8,272 nucleotides of DNA, from positions 1 to 8,272 of the forward strand of contig JAJRVC010000624.1 of assembly GCA_024277475.1 (NCBI GenBank). The letters are read 5' to 3'. Positions 1 through 5,796 of this stretch are shown here, piece after piece (within the stretch, counting starts at the first letter, position 1; every line of letters begins with the position of its first letter). Both the position numbers and the translations under genes were made by a program. Under the pieces are notes generated by a model, which searched no databases, was not told the origin of the DNA, and was given only the letters and a program-made list of their open reading frames with translations. Origin of the DNA: Deltaproteobacteria bacterium. GTDB lineage: Bacteria > Desulfobacterota > Desulfobacteria > Desulfobacterales > JAFDCJ01.

Positions 1-1
1 A

Positions 2-130
2 GATCATCCCCCCGAAGCGCTCAAACAAAAGATTGAAAAAGGGGAGCTGGGCGTCAAGACCGGCAAGGGTTTTTATTCATACCCCGACCCGGAGTATCTC
101 CGGGATGATTTCTTGAGTGCTAAAGATTGA
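2..130 (+). CDS. 3-hydroxyacyl-CoA dehydrogenase, C-terminal fragment (5' end outside window)
   Basis: Only the last 42 residues are present; the gene enters from the left edge and stops at TGA 128-130. The peptide contains GELGVKTGKGFYSYPDP, the glycine-rich signature that closes the C-terminal domain of the 3-hydroxyacyl-CoA / 3-hydroxybutyryl-CoA dehydrogenase family. Enzymes of this family oxidise (S)-3-hydroxyacyl-CoA to 3-oxoacyl-CoA with NAD+ in beta-oxidation, or run the reverse reaction in butyrate-type metabolism, in the cytoplasm. The tail after YPDP (about 12 residues, ending FLSAKD) is common in stand-alone dehydrogenases, which argues against a multifunctional FadB fusion ending here. 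The fragment is too short to decide the chain-length preference or the exact subfamily. It converges on the response regulator gene and has no visible functional link with the rest of the window. Confidence 0.85.
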   Translation, partial: DHPPEALKQKIEKGELGVKTGKGFYSYPDPEYLRDDFLSAKD

Positions 131-262
131 TGTGGCTGCAAAAAGGCACAAAAATAAAATTTTATATTTAATGATTTCAATAGGTTATAACATAAAAATT
201 TGATACTTTTGACTTTTTACGAGATTGTCAAGATTAAATGATACTGGTAACCGTTCACGGGT
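131..262. other. AT-rich convergent intergenic spacer, no gene seen
   Basis: This 132-bp spacer separates two convergent genes. It is markedly A/T-rich and contains a perfect 12-bp palindrome (ATAAAATTTTAT, 154-165) and a short aacc/ggtt inverted repeat at about 249-263, right at the end of the regulator gene. Neither forms a GC-rich stem followed by a T-tract, so I do not call a terminator. No ORF, tRNA or other RNA is apparent. Confidence 0.5.
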
Positions 263-1621
263 TTAGGGATTAATGCCATAATCTTTGAGCTTGAGCTGCA
301 ACGTCCGGCGGGTGATCCCCAGTATTCTGGCAGCATGCGTGCGATTGCCGCCGGTCTCATCCAGAGTCCGCAGGATCATCGCTTTTTCAACTTCCTTGAG
401 GGATCTACCCGGCGTTAAATTGATTTGCGAATTTTTTAGTTCTTCATCTAATTCCTGGAGTACATTTGGAAATTCCAAAGGAGTGATCACTTCACCCCTT
501 GACATGATGACTGCGCGTTCAATGACATTTTCCAGTTCACGCACATTTCCGGGCCAATCGTATCGCATAAGCAAATCTGTTGCCCTGGGCGTAAATCCTT
601 GAATGAGGCGACGGTTTTTATCTGCATATTGCTTAAGAAAAAAATCCGCCAACTGCGGGATATCCTCACGACGCTCACGCATCGGAGGAACGTCAAGGAC
701 CACCACATTAAGTCGATAGTAAAGGTCTTCCCGGAAACGACCTGCGGCAATTTCCTCTTCAAGGTTTTTGTTGGTGGCCGCAATCACCCGGGTATCTACT
801 TTTATCGTTTGATTGCTCCCTAAGGGTTCAAATTCCCGTTCCTGGAGTACCCGCAGAATTTTAGCCTGGGTTGCAGGTGCCATTTCAGCTATCTCATCCA
901 AAAAAATGGAGGATTTGTGGGCCAGTTGAAAACGGCCCCGTTTACGAGCTATCGCTCCGGTGAAGGAGCCCTTCTCGTGACCGAACAACTCGCTCTCTAA
1001 AAGTGTTTCAGGCAAAGCGGCACAATTGACTTTTATAAGGGGCCGGTCCTTATGAGGACTGTTTTGATGAATAGCGTTGGCAATCAGCTCCTTTCCTGTC
1101 CCGCTTTCACCAACAATAAGAGCGGTGGCTTCAGAGGGTGCGACCAAGGCCATGGTTTCAAACAGTTTATCCATTGCCGGACTTTGACCGATGATATTCG
1201 AAAAATCGAAACGATCGTTTAATCTTTCTTTGAGGTAAATATTTTCCTCTTCGAGTTGGTGAATTCGCAAAGTTTTGGCGACCAGAATCTTAAGTTCTTC
1301 GATGTCAAGCGGTTTGGTCAAATAATCTGATGCACCTGATTTGAGTGCATCTACGGCCGTGCCGACCGAAGCATAAGCTGTCATGATAATGATAGGTATT
1401 CCCGGACTGATCGTTTTTATTTTTTTAAGCGCTTCTATTCCTCCCACCTCCGGCATACGAATATCCATTATGACCAGATCGTAAAATTTTTCTGCGACAG
1501 CATCAATCGCTGCCTGTCCATTATCAGCTTGCGCAATTTCATAGCCCTCGGCTGAGAGGACGGCTTTGATCATCTGTCGATGAGAACGATTATCGTCGAC
1601 TACGAGGATTTTCGGCTTCAT
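263..1621 (-). CDS. sigma54-dependent response regulator, NtrC/ZraR (AtoC) family
   Basis: A 452-residue transcription activator with the full three-domain NtrC architecture at normal family length. Residues 1-120 form the receiver domain, with acidic pocket D9/D10, phospho-acceptor D53, T81 and K103. Residues about 142-370 form the AAA+ domain: Walker A GESGTGKE (171-178), sigma54-contact loop GSFTGA (218-223), Walker B with FLDE (240-243), and arginine-finger region FREDLYYRL (296-304). Residues about 415-450 form a Fis-type helix-turn-helix (AARILGITRRTLQLKLK). When phosphorylated, such proteins oligomerise, hydrolyse ATP and open RNA polymerase-sigma54 promoters. The start is supported by AAGGAG at 1627-1632, five bases before the ATG. 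The gene lies 81 bp downstream of the histidine kinase on the same strand, so the two form a cognate pair. The sigma54-contact loop has Ser where most family members have Ala; this is a tolerated variant. Target promoters are not identifiable in the window. Confidence 0.95.
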   Translation of the reverse strand: MKPKILVVDDNRSHRQMIKAVLSAEGYEIAQADNGQAAIDAVAEKFYDLVIMDIRMPEVGGIEALKKIKTISPGIPIIIMTAYASVGTAVDALKSGASDYLTKPLDIEELKILVAKTLRIHQLEEENIYLKERLNDRFDFSNIIGQSPAMDKLFETMALVAPSEATALIVGESGTGKELIANAIHQNSPHKDRPLIKVNCAALPETLLESELFGHEKGSFTGAIARKRGRFQLAHKSSIFLDEIAEMAPATQAKILRVLQEREFEPLGSNQTIKVDTRVIAATNKNLEEEIAAGRFREDLYYRLNVVVLDVPPMRERREDIPQLADFFLKQYADKNRRLIQGFTPRATDLLMRYDWPGNVRELENVIERAVIMSRGEVITPLEFPNVLQELDEELKNSQINLTPGRSLKEVEKAMILRTLDETGGNRTHAARILGITRRTLQLKLKDYGINP

Positions 1622-1626
1622 TTATT

Positions 1627-1632
1627 CTCCTT
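1627..1632 (-). promoter_or_regulatory. Shine-Dalgarno site of the response regulator
   Basis: On the minus strand this reads AAGGAG and ends five bases before the ATG at 1621-1619. It is the best ribosome-binding site in the two-component pair and fixes the regulator start. It suggests that the regulator is translated efficiently on its own rather than by coupling to the kinase, whose stop codon is 81 bp upstream. Confidence 0.8.
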
Positions 1633-1702
1633 AGGCAGCGTCTTTTTGTTCCCCGGGCTTTCAGTACCTATTTTATTGAAATCACATCATGTTTGCGAAG
1701 GA

Positions 1703-3496
1703 TTAATCGAACAAATTATTTTCCGGTATGTCCGGGTTGGGATTACCTCTTGTTTTCCTGCTGACGACAATCGGTATAACAATGGAAAAACAGCAACCTC
1801 GGGTCATGCCTTCGGGCGGACTGTTTACTCTTATTTCGCCGTTATGATTTTCCGCGATTTTATGAACAATGGAAAGCCCCAGACCTGTACCCTTTTCGTG
1901 GGTCGTATAAAAGGGTTCAAAGATCTTTTCTATTTGACTGGGAGGGATACCGGGGCCATCGTCTTTTACCCAGAGATAGAGGCGTGAGTCAGGCGCATCC
2001 AATTCGGCACCGATCTCAATGTTACCCTTAGAAGGCAATGCTTGCAACGCATTGAGCAAAAGATTTAGGAGCGCCTGAGTAATTTGAGCGGCGTCTAATG
2101 GAAGCTTGGTTAAATCAGAGATTTTCATCTGGATGGTTACGTCGCGTGTTAAAGCATCTGCTTCAACCAACCGGACGGAATGTTCAATAAGCTCCGTAAT
2201 ATCCGTTGGAGATGGTTCAACCGTCGTTGGCCGTGCAAAAGTGAGTAGATCGGTAACGACTCTATTTATGCGGTCAACCTCGGTGATCATTGTTTCGGCA
2301 TATTCTCTTTCCTGCGGTTTATCTTTCAAGGAATGTCTTAAAAATTGTGCAAAACCACGTATTGAGCTCAAAGGGTTGCGGATCTCATGGGCAACGCCGG
2401 CAGCCAACTCTCCGACGGCTGCCAGTTTTTCAGAGCGCTTAACTTTTTCCTGCAGTAATTTAATTTCTCTCAAATCCCGCAACACTATCACCGCTCCATC
2501 ACAACCATCCTTTTCATCTTTAATTGGCGTAGCACTTAAAGCCAGTGAGACCATTTCACCGGGTCGGCGTGGATGACAAATTTCATAATCCAGTACAGGA
2601 ACACATTCAGTCAACGTACTCTGGATACCTGATATTTCAAAGTCGATCAATGTCCTTAAATCCATACCCCGAACTATGCTCCTCTCTATTCCGAGCAGTT
2701 CGAGAGCCAACATGTTAAAGGAAACGATCTTTCCCGCTGAATCGATGCTTATCAATCCATTGGCCATGTTGGCGACTACTTCACGGGTATAGTCTTTAGT
2801 TTGTTTCAGGGTTTTATCCACGAGATAGTAATTCTGGATAACAAAAATAAAAAAAAGAGCCCCCAATCCCAGAATTAAAATAATGGCTGCCATAATAAAA
2901 GCATGTTGAACATCCGCTTGGCGCGCCTGCTCATAGGCCGTCATTTTCATACCCAGTATAATCCTATCCCCGTGATGCGAATGAGAGTTTGCCAAATGGC
3001 CTGAGTCCGGATCCATCCGGCTGTTTCGATTATGGATAATTGTAGGTGCATACATAGGTGAAAAAAATTTTGCGAGCTCATATATCTGGGTCTTGTCAGG
3101 TAGAGTCTTTATCCGGGTGTCAATTTGATCTTCTCGGGTAATATGAGGTTTCCAGTCGACAATCATCCCTGCTTTTAAAGGATCCGAATGGTGGACGATT
3201 GTCCCATGCTCATCGATAATATAGACGTAAGCAATATCCCCACTTTTAACTGTTTCCTGTAACAGACTGCCTAATGACACCTCCTGCCACATGAGGGTTT
3301 TCATCCCTGTACGGGCACTCGCTTCAAGGGAGAGGATCAAGCCTTCTCCCTGACGCTGCAGAAAACTGAGAGCCATTGTTTTCTGGCGATCCAGGTTGCG
3401 GTAGGTGGATATGCTGATCAAAACCAGCAGGAGAAATCCCACTGCAAAAATGGATAATGCCGGTAGATACAGTTTTTTAATCGGTAGAATCTGCAT
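1703..3496 (-). CDS. membrane sensor histidine kinase, ZraS/HydH-like, PAS-containing
   Basis: A 597-residue sensor kinase, partner of the adjacent NtrC-type regulator. It has a transmembrane helix (about 9-31), a periplasmic sensor region (about 32-198) and a second helix (about 199-221). A PAS domain (about 235-345) follows, then the HisKA domain with H-box AAGVAHEIRNPLSS (phospho-acceptor H370), and the HATPase_c domain with N-box NLLLNALQA (N482), G1 DDGPGIP (513-519), F-box FEPFYTT and G2 KGTGLGL (535-541). The periplasmic part contains a histidine cluster (H167, H172, H174, H175) just before TM2. Such kinases autophosphorylate on His and transfer the phosphate to the regulator's Asp. 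I chose the ATG at 3496. An in-frame GTG at 3589 would add 31 residues, but it lies in repeat-like intergenic DNA, has no ribosome site, and would put a poorly fitting segment before a normal N-terminal anchor. The site before 3496 is weak too, so the start is uncertain. The ligand is unknown. Confidence 0.92.
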   Translation of the reverse strand: MQILPIKKLYLPALSIFAVGFLLLVLISISTYRNLDRQKTMALSFLQRQGEGLILSLEASARTGMKTLMWQEVSLGSLLQETVKSGDIAYVYIIDEHGTIVHHSDPLKAGMIVDWKPHITREDQIDTRIKTLPDKTQIYELAKFFSPMYAPTIIHNRNSRMDPDSGHLANSHSHHGDRIILGMKMTAYEQARQADVQHAFIMAAIILILGLGALFFIFVIQNYYLVDKTLKQTKDYTREVVANMANGLISIDSAGKIVSFNMLALELLGIERSIVRGMDLRTLIDFEISGIQSTLTECVPVLDYEICHPRRPGEMVSLALSATPIKDEKDGCDGAVIVLRDLREIKLLQEKVKRSEKLAAVGELAAGVAHEIRNPLSSIRGFAQFLRHSLKDKPQEREYAETMITEVDRINRVVTDLLTFARPTTVEPSPTDITELIEHSVRLVEADALTRDVTIQMKISDLTKLPLDAAQITQALLNLLLNALQALPSKGNIEIGAELDAPDSRLYLWVKDDGPGIPPSQIEKIFEPFYTTHEKGTGLGLSIVHKIAENHNGEIRVNSPPEGMTRGCCFSIVIPIVVSRKTRGNPNPDIPENNLFD

Positions 3497-3560
3497 AATG
3501 ATCTTAAAAATAGATAGCTTTCTATTTATTCGTCCTAACCCCAATCCGCCGAAGTGGGAG

Positions 3561-3601
3561 AACAAAATGCCGCAAAGGCACCAAAGCACAAAGCAAACCC
3601 T
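3561..3601. repeat. short degenerate A-rich direct repeat (CAAAG units)
   Basis: The + strand carries three to four near-copies of an approximately 8-base unit of the form cgcaaagg / caccaaag / cacaaagc, followed by caaac. It resembles the CGCAAAG-type dispersed intergenic repeats found in many bacterial genomes, including Desulfobacterota; that comparison is from memory. It overlaps the possible N-terminal extension of the histidine kinase (GTG at 3589) and is a reason to prefer the downstream ATG. Function unknown. Confidence 0.35.
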
Positions 3602-3625
3602 ATGGATTGATATTATTCCTGTGCA

Positions 3626-3654
3626 ACTCTAAGAAATTAGGATCTTGATTGCAA
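3626..3654 (-). promoter_or_regulatory. possible sigma70-type promoter for the two-component operon
   Basis: Read on the minus strand, a TTGCAA hexamer (3654-3649) is followed after 17 bases by TAGAGT (3631-3626). This would start transcription at about 3619, giving a leader of roughly 120 bases before the preferred kinase ATG. The match to consensus is only fair and the surrounding DNA is A/T-rich, so chance matches are likely. Offered as the best candidate I could find, not as an established site. Confidence 0.25.
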
Positions 3655-3714
3655 GATATTTTAATCCATTATCTTTTCCCCAGTCTCTCAAAATTCAAAA
3701 AATTCATTTTTTCC

Positions 3715-3745
3715 TTGACCTGTACTTGAGTTCGGGTTGTATAGT
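3715..3745 (+). promoter_or_regulatory. promoter of the Rieske/cytochrome b operon, MerR-type layout
   Basis: A near-consensus -35 box TTGACC (3715-3720) is followed by TATAGT (3740-3745) with a 19-base spacer. An imperfect 20-bp dyad runs from 3718 to 3737 with 7 of 10 base pairs matching, and contains GTAC-TTGA-GTTC. An over-long 19-base spacer with a central dyad overlapping the -35 box is the known design of promoters activated by MerR-family regulators, which twist the DNA to realign the boxes. The core is also close to the mercury operator core GTAC-ATGA-GTAC as I recall it. Alternatively, TGTATA (3738-3743) lies exactly 17 bases from the -35 box, and the site could be an ordinary constitutive sigma70 promoter. 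Transcription would begin near 3752, about 39 bases before the Rieske ATG. No MerR-family gene is present in the window. Confidence 0.55.
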
Positions 3746-3790
3746 GTAATTATATGAATCAGCAACAGACAGATATAATGAGTCGCATGA

Positions 3791-4297
3791 ATGTCGCTTA
3801 ATACCCATACCTCCACCACTGAGCTCAAACAGGGCCGCCGCAGATTTTTACTGGGACTTTCATGGACCGGGTTAAGCCTTTTCATAGCTACTTTTTTGGC
3901 CGCAGTGTTAAAATTTTTTTGGCCGCAGGTGTCCCGCCGGCCCGCCATGTCGGTTCAAGTGGGCTTCCCGGATGATTATCGACCCGGCCAAGTGGTTTAC
4001 AACCGCGGCCGAAAACTCTTTATCGTTCGCGATGAAAAGGGCTTTTTGTCCTTTTCCGCCCGTTGTACACACCTGGGTTGTATGGTGGTCTGGAACAGCG
4101 ATCACCACATGTTTTTATGCCCATGCCATGGAGGGAAATTCGACGCCGAGGGCCGAAATGTGGAGGGCCCCCCACCTCGTCCGCTGGATCTATTTGCCCT
4201 CAGACTCGACGATAACGGATTTCTTATTGTGGATCAGGATATTATTATAAAAAGAGAAAAGGGTCCTGCTCCCCGTTTTCGACCCGAAGCGACTTAA
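3791..4297 (+). CDS. Rieske [2Fe-2S] iron-sulfur subunit of a bc-type quinol oxidase complex
   Basis: A 168-residue membrane-anchored Rieske protein. The cluster motifs are complete: box 1 CTHLGC (C92, H94, C97) and box 2 CPCHGGKFD (C110, C112, H113). C97 and C112 are the usual disulphide pair, and GPPPRPL (126-132) is the proline loop covering the cluster. The N-terminus has an arginine-rich segment GRRRFLLG (15-22) followed by a hydrophobic stretch (about 20-43), the form of an uncleaved Tat signal-anchor that exports the folded cluster domain to the periplasmic face. The protein takes one electron from quinol at the Qo site and passes it to the periplasmic cytochrome partner, here probably the multihaem cytochrome encoded three genes downstream. 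The ATG at 3791 is forced from upstream by an in-frame TGA immediately before it; the ribosome site is weak. It is the first gene of the operon, and the cytochrome b gene starts 6 bases after its stop codon. Confidence 0.95.
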   Translation: MSLNTHTSTTELKQGRRRFLLGLSWTGLSLFIATFLAAVLKFFWPQVSRRPAMSVQVGFPDDYRPGQVVYNRGRKLFIVRDEKGFLSFSARCTHLGCMVVWNSDHHMFLCPCHGGKFDAEGRNVEGPPPRPLDLFALRLDDNGFLIVDQDIIIKREKGPAPRFRPEAT

Positions 4298-4302
4298 AAA
4301 AG

Positions 4303-5052
4303 ATGACCCTAAAGCTGCCGCCGGAATTTAAGCGTAAAATTTTCAGAACCGGCCTGCCCCGCACTCCGGCAGAGGAGCTGCAGGCAGTGCACCGAACGGT
4401 TTTCCTACACCTGCACCCGACGCGGATATCCGCCGATAGGATGAAAATCAGTTTCACCTGGTGCCTGGGGGGATTAAGCTTCCTGCTATTTTTGGTAACG
4501 GTCTTCACCGGAGCTCTTTTGATGATCTATTACCGGCCTACCCTGGAAAACGCCTACGCCGATATATTAGATCTGCGTTATACCGTCTTTCTAGGGGGAT
4601 TTTTACGTAACGTTCATCGTTGGGCCGGGCATGGTATCGTGATCACTGTCGTGCTGCATATGCTGCGCGTTTTTTACACAGGCTCTTACAAACCACCACG
4701 AGAATTCAACTGGATTGTAGGCGTTTTTCTACTTCTGATTATATTAACCTTTGCATTTACGGGCTATCTACTACCCTGGGATCAGATCTCATACTGGGGA
4801 ACCCGAGTGGGCACCAATCTACTCCATTCGGTTCCTTTACTCGGCGCTGCCGGCCCACTCGGCAGAGAACTGGGGCTCAGTTACAATCGTGATATAGCCG
4901 TCTTCCTATTGGGAGATTCAGATCTCGGCCCGAGAGCCCTGGTCCGTTTTTACAGCCTGCATGTCTTTATTTTGCCGCTTCTATCGGGTATTTTTTTAAT
5001 GATACATTTCTGGCGCGTACGCAAAGATGGCAACCTGGCATCACGCCTTTAA
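4303..5052 (+). CDS. cytochrome b, N-terminal (b6-like) subunit
   Basis: A 249-residue, four-helix cytochrome b carrying both b haems. The ligands are visible: H105 and H119 in helix B (HRW...HMLRVF) and H220 and H235 in helix D (YSLH...MIHFW). The second pair is 15 residues apart, as in chloroplast-type b6, rather than 14 as in bc1 cytochrome b. Other b6-like stretches are CLGG (54-57), YYRPT (76-80) and LPWDQISYW (157-165). C54 lies in the WCLGG segment, which aligns with FYCLGG of b6, where that cysteine covalently holds haem cn/ci. Helices are at about 52-76, 105-125, 137-158 and 218-237, preceded by an N-terminal extension of about 45 polar residues. The ATG at 4303 has only an A-rich stretch before it; translation is probably coupled to the Rieske gene. 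The protein needs the next gene product to complete a cytochrome b. Confidence 0.93.
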   Translation: MTLKLPPEFKRKIFRTGLPRTPAEELQAVHRTVFLHLHPTRISADRMKISFTWCLGGLSFLLFLVTVFTGALLMIYYRPTLENAYADILDLRYTVFLGGFLRNVHRWAGHGIVITVVLHMLRVFYTGSYKPPREFNWIVGVFLLLIILTFAFTGYLLPWDQISYWGTRVGTNLLHSVPLLGAAGPLGRELGLSYNRDIAVFLLGDSDLGPRALVRFYSLHVFILPLLSGIFLMIHFWRVRKDGNLASRL

Positions 5053-5056
5053 GGAG
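5051..5056 (+). promoter_or_regulatory. Shine-Dalgarno site that fixes a TTG start
   Basis: AAGGAG overlaps the TAA stop of the b6-like gene (5050-5052) and ends five bases before TTG at 5062. This ideal spacing makes the rare TTG the likely start of the next gene, in preference to the in-frame ATG at 5122, which lacks a good site. It also couples the two halves of cytochrome b. Confidence 0.8.
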
Positions 5057-5061
5057 ATCAA

Positions 5062-5796
5062 TTGTCCAAGGACCTTCCAAGGCATACACCCAGGGCATTG
5101 AACAAAGAGGACCCTCCCGTCATGTTGCCGGTTTACCCCAATTTTTTATTCAAAGAATTTTTAGTGGCACTTGCGTGTTTGTTGGTCTTGGCCTGGCTGG
5201 GACTGGCGATTGAAGCCCCTTTAGATGTGCCCGCAGACCCTGATTTCACCCCAAACCCCGCCAAAGCACCCTGGTATTTTATCGGGATCCAGGAACTGCT
5301 TCTTTACTTTGATCCTTGGCTGGCCGGCGTGGTTATTCCCTTCCTTATCATATCGGGCTTGATTTTGATTCCCCTGCTCGACACCGATCCACGGGGTGCA
5401 GGGTGTTATTCCTTCCGGCGTCGGATTTGGGCCGCTTTGCCTTTTACTGCCGGCCTATTGTTTTGGGTTCTGCTCACGGTAATGGCAGCCTGGTTCCGTG
5501 GCTCCAACTGGGACTGGTACTGGCCCTGGCAAGACTGGGCCATGGCAAGGCCGGCGCGACTGAACTTTCGTAGCCTGCCAAATTGGCTGGGCTTGTCTTT
5601 GGTGGGCATCTATTACCTCATGGGAATAGTCTTACCCTTTTCCTTTTGGCGAAGCCGGTTCAAAAAATGGGGACGGGTTCGTTACTCACTCTACTTTCTT
5701 CTGGTTTTGACCATGGTGGCGGTTATAATCAAGGTTTTGCTCCGTCTTCTCCTAAATGTGAGGTATATCGTCCAGACACCATGGTTTAATATTTGA
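5062..5796 (+). CDS. cytochrome b, C-terminal (subunit IV-like) subunit, enlarged
   Basis: A 244-residue membrane protein matching the C-terminal half of cytochrome b (helices E-G, the Qo-site half), separated from the haem-binding half as in b6f. Five hydrophobic helices are visible at about 29-50, 87-107, 124-145, 175-195 and 208-230, so it is longer than a typical three-helix subunit IV of about 160 residues. The Qo-loop segment reads TPNPAKAPWYFIGIQELL (63-80). The PEWY motif of canonical enzymes is here APWY (69-72), so the catalytic Glu is Pro. The loop after helix three is tryptophan-rich (W150, W152, W154, W156, W159). TTG at 5062 is chosen because AAGGAG lies five bases upstream. The gene begins 9 bases after the b6-like gene, and its stop abuts the ATG of the multihaem cytochrome (TGAATG). 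It has no haem ligands of its own. Confidence 0.88.
   Translation: MSKDLPRHTPRALNKEDPPVMLPVYPNFLFKEFLVALACLLVLAWLGLAIEAPLDVPADPDFTPNPAKAPWYFIGIQELLLYFDPWLAGVVIPFLIISGLILIPLLDTDPRGAGCYSFRRRIWAALPFTAGLLFWVLLTVMAAWFRGSNWDWYWPWQDWAMARPARLNFRSLPNWLGLSLVGIYYLMGIVLPFSFWRSRFKKWGRVRYSLYFLLVLTMVAVIIKVLLRLLLNVRYIVQTPWFNI

Noticed and set aside
154..165. Palindrome ATAAAATTTTAT as a bidirectional terminator
   Set aside because: An all A/T stem of six pairs with no loop is too weak and is expected by chance in such A/T-rich DNA.
1580..1987. 135-residue + strand ORF antisense to the kinase/regulator junction
   Set aside because: It is the shadow of two well-supported minus-strand genes and has no recognisable motif or ribosome site.
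3568..3583. Possible sigma54 promoter on the minus strand (GG-N10-GC, TGGTGC...CGGCA) before the kinase gene
   Set aside because: Only the invariant GG/GC pair and a few flanking bases match, and it lies within the degenerate CAAAG repeat, so chance similarity is likely.
3641..3654. Possible sigma54 element on the + strand ahead of the Rieske gene (GG...TTGCAA)
   Set aside because: The spacing between GG and GC is 9, not 10, and the -24 side does not match TGGCAC.
3754..3801. Fifteen-codon leader ORF overlapping the Rieske start
   Set aside because: It has no ribosome site, lies almost at the predicted transcription start, and encodes a peptide with no run of regulatory codons. Nothing supports translation.
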